NCBI GenBank assembly: GCA_902780405.1
Contig: CACZFI010000003.1
Coordinates: forward strand, 62,001 to 126,000
Source of the DNA: an uncultured Lachnospiraceae bacterium
GTDB taxonomy: Bacteria > Bacillota > Clostridia > Lachnospirales > Lachnospiraceae
Direction of reading: 5' to 3'
Length of the DNA stretch: 64,000 nucleotides
Shown here: piece by piece, positions 54,201-60,986 of the stretch
How the letters are laid out: every line of letters begins with the position of its first letter
How positions within the stretch are numbered: position 1 is the first letter of the stretch
Notes under the pieces: model-generated
The model's input: the letters and a program-made list of their open reading frames with translations, nothing else
Told to the model about the DNA's origin: nothing
Databases searched by the model: none
Position numbers and translations under genes: made by a program

Positions 54201-54832
54201 ACCTTCACCGGCTCCACCGGCATCTCGACATTGATACGCGCCTTGGATACGGAAAGCGTGAGCGCACGCTTCTTGTGCACGTAAACCAAAAACTCCTCAA
54301 GGGCCTGGTTCACGGACTGGCTTTCCATCAGACTGTTATAGATCTGCTTGATGACGGGGTCCTTGTCGATGAAGGTACGCCTGAAGTCATCGCGCACGAA
54401 GACACGCACCGCCTCGGCCCAGTTGCTTTCCGCGAGGGATGCGAATTTGAAAAGATCGTCGATCTTTTGATCGCCGTACTTGACGTAAGGTGTGGTGATA
54501 TCAATGTCGTACATGATCTTCACTTCACCGCCGTCGGTGATGACACTGATATGACCCTTGTAGTTCTTGCCTGCCTCGAGACAGGTGGCGTCGAAGGTAT
54601 ACTTGACGTCAAACTGCTTGTTGATGAAGGTGTGCTCCTCGAAACGGAGCATATATCTGCTGTCGTAGACCATAGCCTTGATGACATGGTCGTTCGTGCT
54701 TTTGACGGTGAAGCTGCCGCTATACAGCGTACCCGTCTCTATGCTTAATTTTATGTAACGCTCTGAGATCTCGATCTCGGGGCGGTCGATCAAAAACTCG
54801 CCCTTGGCGTAGTGCTCTACGATCCCTTTCAT
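51266..54832 (-). CDS. DUF5717-like very large soluble protein
   Basis: 1188 residues, first gene of the operon that continues through DUF5716, a TPR-like protein, a coiled-coil membrane protein, valS, gdpP, rplI and dnaB. The N-terminal third is beta-sandwich-like (SIETGTLYSGSFTVKSTND, GKNYKGHISVITDGGEVKI, SKARINVEMPVEPVKVSVNI). The remainder is a long helical solenoid (about 370-1080), ending in a small beta-rich domain (VVFHGERLVYKVDDDMLGTSYV). No signal peptide or membrane helix. ATG 54832 is preferred to an earlier in-frame start, because GGAGG lies 4 nt before it. The architecture fits a scaffold in a multi-protein complex; no function is known to me. Confidence 0.78.
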   Translation of the reverse strand: MKGIVEHYAKGEFLIDRPEIEISERYIKLSIETGTLYSGSFTVKSTNDHVIKAMVYDSRYMLRFEEHTFINKQFDVKYTFDATCLEAGKNYKGHISVITDGGEVKIMYDIDITTPYVKYGDQKIDDLFKFASLAESNWAEAVRVFVRDDFRRTFIDKDPVIKQIYNSLMESQSVNQALEEFLVYVHKKRALTLSVSKARINVEMPVEPVKVSVNISKNTWGYTFSRVKSMDDFIVPARKQIQSSDFCGNLYSLDVLITPDNIPEGATSGRIVIENIYQKIEVDIMLSRPRSKSAVPPRAGNRVQLVKRNQIKLVENYLDYRMDRISLQEYVSRSLTTFANLSRYMPEEPLYRLGTMHMNIMQGETEKVEQEFLRIEADVDNSMLDNLQKSYYAYLKAMVDKNKESIDNARNLIRRNYRIEQEKIFYFWLLLFIDDTYAQDLSALYKEIRALYEAGFNSPIMYLELCEVLNNNPLLFKKIGALEITSIRWGLRHKYISDEVVEEFIRLAGTVKTFDTQIFSIMEVIYDKTKNTEVLKSICSMLISSGRLDNKYHRFYRDAVEKNLKFIGLNECFVKSMNFSRYDLIPQSVLYYLNYKNTLTETELAYLYANVIYNKSQHMKVYHEYCTTMQDFMENMIIKGKVSDDLTVIYDEFLEPENVSPLYAGKLINIIFRRKLVCFNQGVRAVIVTHQELEEIQRIPIVNGEAYVEILSNSASIIFEDGEGNRYAGSIPYRLERIVDEKAYMDICKQYSPRDYRVLLHNYEQLGDFNYKEAAEVNAARDIVNCDEISYDYKQQAYLNIIEYYHENLDDTVLPKYLAKLDIEYLNHANARSIIAYLVDMNMFDKAFQAVKLYGFDEIDTDELYRLADYGVEDSGGFLNEDLLAVCVHLYKMGKVNERILGYVMNNFKGDLDELASLFKTVRNRVRDVSLLAENTLAQMMFAMGHVEYIYDIFTAYYGGRSRGLVVKAFLRYAAYNSLIKDAQVPGSIFDCLYLEIMKGNVDDEVSKMALLAYFGKLDRYTDDQKEWISDTVGKFMDAGKIMPFFKSFRAFIKLPLDVFLKTYLIYKSDPGKSVSVRYAFDTGSRQTLTYRTERLNEMIPGLYVKEFVVFHGERLVYKVDDDMLGTSYVVESESLKLKAFNKKDRNRFETINSMLVAQEMREDNELLETLDVYLNTVHLFEENLEIL

Positions 54833-54869
54833 GTTGCCTCCAACGACTGAACAAATCTTGATAATCTCC

Positions 54870-54926
54870 TTGCCATACACAAGGATGTTGATTTATAATT
54901 ATGCTAATAACTCAACGTACATTATA
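54870..54926. promoter_or_regulatory. Divergent promoters of the DUF5717 operon and the aminotransferase gene
   Basis: Minus strand: extended -10 TGCTATAAT (TATAAT at 54921-54926), with a weak -35, giving a leader of about 85 nt before DUF5717. Plus strand: TTGCCA (54870-54875) and TATAAT (54894-54899), 18 nt apart, for the aminotransferase. The two transcripts would overlap, so they may interfere with each other. Confidence 0.5.
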
Positions 54927-54970
54927 GCAAATGTTACAGGGTTTTGAAAGACTTAATTGGAGGGATTATC

Positions 54971-56038
54971 ATGAATACACTCGGCAGTCAAAAGCAGCTT
55001 CGGATCGAGCAATTCGAGACCGTTCACTGCGAGACCAATCTAAATCCCCTTGGGGTGCCCGAATCCGTAAAGCGTGCGATCTCAGACCACATTGGATCGG
55101 TGGGGAGTTATCCGAGCAACTATTACGACGACCTGAAGGCGTCCATCGCGGAGTACGCCGGCTGCGATCCCGCGCACATCGTGATGCGAAGCGGATCCCT
55201 GGATCTCCTGCGTCTCTTCATCGGTATCTTTCATCCGAAGAAGGTCCTGCTTCCGACACCCTGCTCACCCGAGCTTGAGAAGGCGCTCGCTTCCATGTCC
55301 TCGAAGACTGTCTTCCTTCCCCTGAAGGAGGAAGAAGACTTCCGCGTGAATATCTTAGAACTCGCGGAGGCACTGACCGACGACGCCATCGGCGCCATGG
55401 TCATCAGCAACCCGATCAACCCGTCCTCGCAGCTGATCTCCCGCGACGAACTTACCGCGATCTTAGATCTCTGCAAGGAGAAGGATGTCCTTCTCGTCGT
55501 AGACGAGATGTACATCGAGTTCGCAGACGAGTACTTAGAGACCACAGCGGTTCCCTTAGTCGAGGAGTACGACAACCTCGCAGTCATCCGCAGCATCTCG
55601 AAGTTCTTCTCCGTTCCCGGACTCCGCATGGCCTACGGCATCATGTCCAACGAAAAGCACATGAAGCAGATCACCAAGACCGCAGCCAACTACGGCATCT
55701 CCTCCATCACGGCGGTTGCCGCGCGAGAGATGTTCAAAGATATCAGTTACATTGAGCGTTCCCGCTCGCAGGTACACACGGAGCGTAACCTCATCTACTC
55801 CGCGATGACACCCTGCAAGGAGCTCCGGCTCTTCAAGCCCTACGCGAACTTCATGCTCGTGAAGCTCCTGAAGGAGGACCTCACCGCAGGCGATGTCTGC
55901 GAGGCGCTCCGCACGAAGGGGCTCATCATCCGGAACTGCTCGGATTTCCGTGGGCTTGATCATACGTATATACGGTTCTCGTTTATGAATCCGCGCCAGA
56001 ACGATCTGCTCGTCAACTCGATACTGGAGTTGATGTAG
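54971..56038 (+). CDS. Histidinol-phosphate aminotransferase-like class I/II aminotransferase
   Basis: 355 residues, PLP fold type I. It has the N-terminal ETNLNPLGVPESVKRAI, RSGSLDLLRLFIGIF, the ISNPINPSSQLIS motif, and the VVDEMYIEFADE Asp/Tyr pair. The PLP lysine lies in ISKFFSVPGLRMAYG (about 215) and the C-terminal Arg in YIRFSFMNPRQN. Proteins of this shape include HisC and the cobalamin enzyme CobD; no his or cob genes lie nearby, so the substrate is open. A GGAGGG site precedes ATG 54971. It is monocistronic, and followed by a repeat region. Confidence 0.82.
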   Translation: MNTLGSQKQLRIEQFETVHCETNLNPLGVPESVKRAISDHIGSVGSYPSNYYDDLKASIAEYAGCDPAHIVMRSGSLDLLRLFIGIFHPKKVLLPTPCSPELEKALASMSSKTVFLPLKEEEDFRVNILELAEALTDDAIGAMVISNPINPSSQLISRDELTAILDLCKEKDVLLVVDEMYIEFADEYLETTAVPLVEEYDNLAVIRSISKFFSVPGLRMAYGIMSNEKHMKQITKTAANYGISSITAVAAREMFKDISYIERSRSQVHTERNLIYSAMTPCKELRLFKPYANFMLVKLLKEDLTAGDVCEALRTKGLIIRNCSDFRGLDHTYIRFSFMNPRQNDLLVNSILELM

Positions 56039-56097
56039 GAACGGACGCGGCAAGGCACGGATGATGTGTGAGTGTTCGTGAGTGTTCGTGACGCGCC

Positions 56098-56235
56098 GAG
56101 CATCATGCGACCGTGTTGCCGGACACGCTCCCGCTAGTAGAGGGTGCCCTAACGGTACTAAGCTCTCAGCCACTCCGTGTCTGAATCGCTAAGTACCGAG
56201 ACCCTCTGCTGTTGCAACGCGGCCGCATGATGATC
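56098..56235. repeat. Hairpin repeat X, copy 2 (inverted)
   Basis: The core is 56115-56218 (104 bp), the reverse complement of the X cores at 29112 and 58956, with a 3-bp deletion near one end. Its outer stem GAGCATCATGCG / CGCATGATGATC is unlike that of the other copies, yet is still self-complementary. A 10-bp direct repeat GTGAGTGTTC (twice, near 56068-56087) precedes it. Confidence 0.75.
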
Positions 56236-56330
56236 AGCGCTGTGAATTCTCTCCGCAGTTCACACGAAACCCGTAGCCGCTACGTATTACTTAAAACTAC
56301 TCGCAGTATCGACAGAACTCGCTAAACTTA
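56236..56330. other. Gene-free stretch between repeat X and the glmS terminator
   Basis: Contains short matches in style to the locus-4 repeat (CACACGAAAC, ACTCGCTAAACTT) but no intact copy. No gene is evident. Confidence 0.35.
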
Positions 56331-56362
56331 AAAAAACCCCGCTTGAAGGCAAGCGGGGTTTC
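56331..56362 (-). terminator. Terminator of glmS, also usable by the aminotransferase gene
   Basis: Stem AACCCCGCTTG / CAAGCGGGGTT with a 4-nt loop. In the minus direction it is followed by seven or eight T residues, a strong terminator for glmS. In the plus direction the T-run is broken (TTTCTTGTGTTTTT), so it is weaker. Confidence 0.85.
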
Positions 56363-56383
56363 TTGTGTTTTTCTGATTCGTAA

Positions 56384-56517
56384 GCGCAGGATACAGGCTG
56401 CATTGCCAGGACAACGTGGAGCCGCCGGCGCTTAGCGAGGTTCCTCACGAGCTTAGCGTCCGCTGCGTGCGGAACTTAGCGCAAGCGTGTCCAGGCAAGG
56501 CAGTCTGTATCTGCGCG
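56384..56517. repeat. Hairpin repeat with Y core, copy 2 (inverted)
   Basis: Outer arms 56384-56407 (GCGCAGGATACAGGCTGCAT...) and 56494-56517 are complementary with few mismatches. The Y core (56423-56467, 45 bp) differs by one base from the reverse complement of the copy at 28969. It sits between the terminator and the 3' end of glmS. Confidence 0.75.
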
Positions 56518-56528
56518 TATGCTTAGAA

Positions 56529-58343
56529 TTACTCTACGGTTACCGACTTCGCGAGGTTTCGCGGTTTGTCGACATCGAGGCCCTTGGCCTCGGAGGTGTA
56601 GTATGCGATCAGCTGCAGGATCACGGCCGTTGCAAAGGCTGTAAACTCGGGATCGAGTTTCGGGATCCGGATGTGCTTATCGCAGATTGCGGGATCGTCG
56701 ATCTTCTCGTCCATGCTGACGAGCACGACGTAAGCACCTCTTGCCTTCACCTCGCGGATGTTGGAGATGACTTTCGCATAGACATCCTCCTGGGTTGCGA
56801 GGGCGATGACCGGTACATTTTCCGCGATCAGGGCGATGGTTCCGTGCTTTAACTCGCCTGCGGCGTAGGCCTCGGCGTGCACGTAGGAGATCTCCTTTAA
56901 CTTCAGCGCCGCCTCAAGACTCATGGTGTAGTCAAGGCCGCGTCCGATGTAGAAGGTATCCGTTGCCATCTTGATATGATTTGCGATGCGCTTGATGTCG
57001 TTCGCATCCTTTAAGGTTTCTTCGATGATGTTCGGTGCGCTGATGAGCTTCGCCATAAACTTTCTGGCGTCGCTTTCGGAGATCAGCTTCTTCACAAGTC
57101 CCATACGGCAGGTGATCAGGTACATAGCCGCAACCTGCACGGTGTAGGCCTTGGTGGATGCCACCGCGATCTCGGGGCCTGCGTGGGTATAGAGCACGTA
57201 GTCGCTCTCTCTTGCGATGGTCGAGCCCTTGACATTTACGATGGAAAGGGTCTTGGAGCCCTTGCTCTTCGCAAGCTTTAAGGCCTCAAGGGTATCGATC
57301 GTCTCACCCGACTGGGAGAGCACGATGGTCAGTGTCTTTTCGTCGATGATCGGATCCTTGTAACGGAACTCCGACGCGATCTCTACATTTACCGGGATGC
57401 GGAGCAGCTTCTCGATCAGATGCTTGCCGACGATACCGGCATGCATCGCCGTACCGCAGGCTACCACCATCAGCTTGTCGCAGTTCTCGAAGATCGCATC
57501 ATCGATGCCATCCTCTGTGAAATCGGGAAGATCTCCCTCCACGCGGGGCATCACCGTATTGCGGATCGCATCCGGCTGCTCGTAGATCTCCTTCAGCATG
57601 AAGAAGGGATAGCCGCCCTTCTGCGCACTCTTGATGTCCCAGTTGACGGTCAGGATCTCGGGCTTCACTTCCTTGCCCTTTAAGTTCGTCACCAGGATGC
57701 CGTCTCTTGTAAGCTTCAAAATGTGATACTCGGGTACCACAAAGTAATCGTTTGAATATTCGATCAGCGCCGTCACGTCGGAAGCGATCACGGAACCGCT
57801 CTCGCTATGGGTTGCCACCATGGGGCTCACGTTTCTGATCGCGTAGATCGTTCCGGGAATATCCTCGAACATGATACACAGCGCAAATGCACCGGACAGA
57901 GCCTTCACGGTCTTCTTGATTGCTGCCTCGGGATCACCCTCGTAGAAGGTGTCAAGCAGAGCCGCAACCACCTCGGAATCCGTCTCGGACACAAGCTTAT
58001 CCGCAAGGCCGTACTCCGTCACAAGCTGGCGATAGTTCTCGATGATACCGTTATGGATCAGAACCACCTGGCCGCATCTGTGGGGATGCGCATTTGCATC
58101 CGTTACGCCGCCGTGGGTCGCCCATCTGGTATGGCCGATACCGCAGCACGCATCAAGCGTATCGTTCATGCAGAGCTTACGAAGCTCCTCCACCTTGCCG
58201 GTACGTTTTCTAACGGTAATCCCCTTCTCATCAAGGAGCGCGATGCCCGCACTGTCATAACCTCTGTACTCCAATCGTTCAAGACCGCCGATGATGATAT
58301 CCTTCGCCGGCTGATCTCCCGTAAAACCGATAATTCCGCACAT
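56529..58343 (-). CDS. glmS: Glutamine--fructose-6-phosphate aminotransferase
   Basis: Makes glucosamine-6-phosphate, the first step to UDP-GlcNAc and peptidoglycan. 604 residues. The N-terminal glutaminase begins with the catalytic Cys1 (after Met removal) in MCGIIGFTGDQ, with the GHTRWATHG and DSEVVAALL motifs. Two SIS sugar-isomerase domains follow (VACGTAMHAGIVGKHL, SQSGETIDTLEALKLAK, GRGLDYTMSLEAALKLKEISY), and the DKPRNLAKSVTVE C-terminus is canonical. ATG 58343 places Cys second and has GAGGT upstream; an in-frame TTG six bases earlier is not credible. It is controlled by the ribozyme in its leader. Confidence 0.98.
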   Translation of the reverse strand: MCGIIGFTGDQPAKDIIIGGLERLEYRGYDSAGIALLDEKGITVRKRTGKVEELRKLCMNDTLDACCGIGHTRWATHGGVTDANAHPHRCGQVVLIHNGIIENYRQLVTEYGLADKLVSETDSEVVAALLDTFYEGDPEAAIKKTVKALSGAFALCIMFEDIPGTIYAIRNVSPMVATHSESGSVIASDVTALIEYSNDYFVVPEYHILKLTRDGILVTNLKGKEVKPEILTVNWDIKSAQKGGYPFFMLKEIYEQPDAIRNTVMPRVEGDLPDFTEDGIDDAIFENCDKLMVVACGTAMHAGIVGKHLIEKLLRIPVNVEIASEFRYKDPIIDEKTLTIVLSQSGETIDTLEALKLAKSKGSKTLSIVNVKGSTIARESDYVLYTHAGPEIAVASTKAYTVQVAAMYLITCRMGLVKKLISESDARKFMAKLISAPNIIEETLKDANDIKRIANHIKMATDTFYIGRGLDYTMSLEAALKLKEISYVHAEAYAAGELKHGTIALIAENVPVIALATQEDVYAKVISNIREVKARGAYVVLVSMDEKIDDPAICDKHIRIPKLDPEFTAFATAVILQLIAYYTSEAKGLDVDKPRNLAKSVTVE

Positions 58344-58384
58344 AGTCAATTACCTCACTATTCTTTTTTGTTTTTAAACATGGG

Positions 58385-58540
58385 AAATAAAAGACTGTTA
58401 GATCGGGATTTGTTTTGGGGTTACCCCCATATTTGTCCCTTCTTGACATACACAGCCGGTACGACAGAGCATCCGCCGAAGTAGAATTTCGATGACTCTG
58501 CACCTCGTTAACCGCGAGAACCGCGGTCTGGCGCTAAGGT
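58385..58540 (-). ncRNA. glmS ribozyme-riboswitch
   Basis: In the glmS 5' leader, the minus strand contains the conserved core of the self-cleaving glmS ribozyme. TTAGCGCCAGA is followed by AACGAGGTGCAGAG, CATCGA, TTCGGCGGATGCTCTG and CCGGCTGT, then AAGGGACAAA. The predicted cut lies between A58535 and G58534, just before GCGCC. Cleavage is activated by glucosamine-6-phosphate, feeding back on glmS. The 3' boundary is approximate. Confidence 0.92.
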
Positions 58541-58586
58541 TTCTGAACCTTTCGAAATACGCGGCCTCCCCGCCACGTACAGGCTC

Positions 58587-58615
58587 ATTATACCACATGT
58601 TGTGCCGCCCCGCAA
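58587..58615 (-). promoter_or_regulatory. glmS promoter
   Basis: Extended -10 TGGTATAAT (TATAAT 58587-58592) with TTGCGG (58610-58615) 17 nt upstream. Transcription would start near 58580, about 45 nt before the ribozyme cut site. Confidence 0.7.
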
Positions 58616-58664
58616 CCCGGCCGCTAGTTGTACGGGGGTATGTGTGGATGTACCGCGGGGTTCC

Positions 58665-58876
58665 GTGTGAGAGCTCCGAAAGACTAGTTACTCCACTAAT
58701 TCAAACGAAACACTGCGGTGCCGCTCACACGAAAAGCGTCGGGTCGTATACCCTAGTTTCAGGGGACGCTTTCGCTTCGATCTCACACGCAGCGGTACTA
58801 AACTCGTACTTCGTACTCGTTAAGTGCCGGCGTGTTCGGCGACCCCATTCAACAAGGATATACGCCCGACGCTACG
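58665..58876. repeat. Composite hairpin-repeat region, locus 4, with diverged Y core
   Basis: It begins with GTGTGAGAGCTCC...AGTTACT (58665-58692), shared with the palindrome at 21468-21496. Nested arms follow: AAAGCGTC / GACGCTTT (58734-58772) and GCGTCGGGTCGTATACC / GGATATACGCCCGACGC (about 58736-58872). The diverged Y core (58788-58832) differs from copy 1 at many positions. Its stem is kept by paired changes: GGTACT with AGTGCC in place of GGACGCT with AGCGCC. Confidence 0.7.
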
Positions 58877-58935
58877 TAGGTCCAACGCGAAAGAATGCAG
58901 TATGATGACTGCGCGTAAGTCCCAGAGAATAAACA

Positions 58936-59082
58936 GCCGCTCCATATATGTCCGCGTTGCAAGGTCAGCAGAGGGTCTCGGTACTTAGCGATTCAGACAC
59001 GTAGTGGCTGAGAGCTTAGTACCGTTAGGGCACCCTCTACTAGCGGGAGCGTGTCCGGCAACACGGTCATATATGGAGCGGC
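58936..59082. repeat. Hairpin repeat X, copy 3
   Basis: The core 58956-59062 (107 bp) is nearly identical to that at 29112-29218. The outer stem GCCGCTCCATATATG / CATATATGGAGCGGC is a perfect 15-bp inverted repeat absent from the other copies. It lies just before the 3' end of the LCP gene at 59098. Confidence 0.78.
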
Positions 59083-59097
59083 GTCACATTCCGCGTT

Positions 59098-60984
59098 TTA
59101 GTCCTCTCCGGGATACTCGAGCGTCACCGGATAGTGGATTTCTTTGGATTTCTTGCCGGCCTTCTCATCCTCATCCTTATCATTCTCACGCCCGGAGATC
59201 GTCCCCGCCCCCTTATCCTTTCCGATGTGGAGCGTCTTTCCGGCGTACATATCGCGGAGGTAGCCCTTCGCTTTGTCTAGGGTCTCCTCGTCCGGGATCA
59301 TGGCGTAGGCGTAAGCCCCGCCGTAGGTATAGGACGGCATCTCAGCGTCAGATCCGTTCACGCTGTACATGAGGATATCCCAGTCCGGCATCTCGTCAAG
59401 CTGGAACTTGATCAGTGCCGTAATCTCATCCATACTCATGCTGGTGGCAACGCAATCCGTCACCAGATCAAGCACGTTGGTGTAATTCATCAGCATCGTC
59501 TTGCTGGTTGCACGATGTACCAGTCCCTTGATCACTTCCATCTGGTTTCTGCCGCGCTGGCGGTCACCATCCAGGAAGGCCTTGCGGGTACGGGCGAACT
59601 CGAGCGCCTGCTTTCCGTTGCATCGGTTGATTCCCTGGAAGTAGCCATAATGCTTGGACGTGAAGGAGAATTCCGCTTCCACATCCACATAGTCAAGGGC
59701 ATCCACAATCCCCGTGAAGCCCGTATAATTTACCTTTACAAAGTCATCGATCTTCACGCCGTAGAGCTTGGACATCGTCATCTTGGACTCGTATGCGCCG
59801 AGGGTTCCCGCGTGGGTCAGCTTGTCGTAGCCGCCGTCGGTACCGTAGAGCTCCACGTAGTAATCGCGCGGCGTGTTGATGAGCAGGATCTGATGGGTAT
59901 CTAAGTTAATGGTCATCAGGATGTTCACGTCACTGTTGCTGTTTTTAGTCGGCGAACCCTTCTGATCGATGCCGCTCACATAGATGGAGAAGACGCGTTC
60001 TCCTCCGAAGAGCAGATCTTCATCCGACTCCTCTTCCTCCGCCACCTGGGACTCAATCTCCCGCACGGTCAGTGCGCGGGTCTTCTTGTTGAAGTTCTCA
60101 AAGCCCTCGATATCCGTCACCGTGCCGGCATAAGCCCCGTTTAGGATGATGGCGTCCACGTCGCCCTTGTAGAGGGCCGTAATGAGCGTCAGGATATTCT
60201 CATACTCGGAAACCGCAAGTTCGTGTCCCACTTCATTTCCCGCGTCCGCAAGCACCTGGTCCGTATTCTTCCGGTCGAGTTCCTTCAAGATGCCGAACTT
60301 GTAGTCCGCCGCATCGGTAAGGCTTTCTGCCTTGTCCTCCTTCGGGACGTAGATGTAGATCTCATCGATCTGCGTCGTGATGCCGGACATCTTCTCGAGG
60401 CGGTCGTAGGTATGCTCCAAGTATACATTTGCTATGGTAAGCGCGGCGATCAAGACAAGGGTAAGCACCTTCGCGACGATGCCGCCCGTGATCCACTGCT
60501 GCAGCGAGAAAAAAGACGCGCCGACAACGGCGATCACCATGCCCGCAAGTACGAGGTAGCCCATCGGCACCTTGAACTTTGTGGCCAGTCCGATGGTGTA
60601 GGCAGAGGCCAGAATCATCACCGCCACGAAGACGTAGCCGATGATCCGAAGGATCTTCCGACCCTTCCCCTCTTTTTTCTCATCAGAAAAGAAACCATCA
60701 AGGCTGATGGTTTCTATCTTGTCGACGACAGGAATTACCTCTTCGGATGCCTCGGACGCGTCCGCAGGTGTATCCTCGGCTGCATGCTTATCTTCCGCCG
60801 CATCCGCAGGTTCGGTCGCATCTTCCGACTTATCCTCAGGCGTCGGGGTATCCTCAGCAGCGGGAACATCCGACGTAAGCTCCTCGGTGGGATCATCCAC
60901 CACAGGCTCCTCGTCAATCGTCTCGACAACTTCGATCTCCGCCGTCTCCTCTATTCTTTTCTTCTTTCTATTCTTCTTAGACAA
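59098..60984 (-). CDS. LytR-CpsA-Psr (LCP) family wall-polymer transferase with acidic N-terminus
   Basis: 628 residues. The N-terminal about 100 residues are basic, then very rich in Glu/Asp/Ala/Thr/Pro. Three membrane helices follow (about 110-130, 140-160 and 165-190). The extracellular part has a GAYAGTVTD-type accessory region and an LCP domain with FSIYVSGIDQKG, the INTPRDYYVEL Arg motif, LTHAGTLGAYES and the DRQRGRNQMEVI Arg cluster. LCP enzymes transfer undecaprenyl-linked glycopolymers to peptidoglycan. It starts with TTG at 60984 (no ATG fits), two bases after the stop of the next LCP gene. Confidence 0.85.
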   Translation of the reverse strand: MSKKNRKKKRIEETAEIEVVETIDEEPVVDDPTEELTSDVPAAEDTPTPEDKSEDATEPADAAEDKHAAEDTPADASEASEEVIPVVDKIETISLDGFFSDEKKEGKGRKILRIIGYVFVAVMILASAYTIGLATKFKVPMGYLVLAGMVIAVVGASFFSLQQWITGGIVAKVLTLVLIAALTIANVYLEHTYDRLEKMSGITTQIDEIYIYVPKEDKAESLTDAADYKFGILKELDRKNTDQVLADAGNEVGHELAVSEYENILTLITALYKGDVDAIILNGAYAGTVTDIEGFENFNKKTRALTVREIESQVAEEEESDEDLLFGGERVFSIYVSGIDQKGSPTKNSNSDVNILMTINLDTHQILLINTPRDYYVELYGTDGGYDKLTHAGTLGAYESKMTMSKLYGVKIDDFVKVNYTGFTGIVDALDYVDVEAEFSFTSKHYGYFQGINRCNGKQALEFARTRKAFLDGDRQRGRNQMEVIKGLVHRATSKTMLMNYTNVLDLVTDCVATSMSMDEITALIKFQLDEMPDWDILMYSVNGSDAEMPSYTYGGAYAYAMIPDEETLDKAKGYLRDMYAGKTLHIGKDKGAGTISGRENDKDEDEKAGKKSKEIHYPVTLEYPGED

Positions 60985-60986
60985 AT

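Noticed and set aside
55556..56173. 205-codon minus-strand frame starting inside the X repeat, and a similar plus frame at 59004
   Set aside because: Both begin with the same translated repeat sequence and then run antisense to real genes; they reflect the repeat, not a protein.
58492..58905. 137-codon plus-strand frame across the glmS promoter region
   Set aside because: It overlaps the ribozyme and several hairpin repeats on the opposite strand; no protein features.
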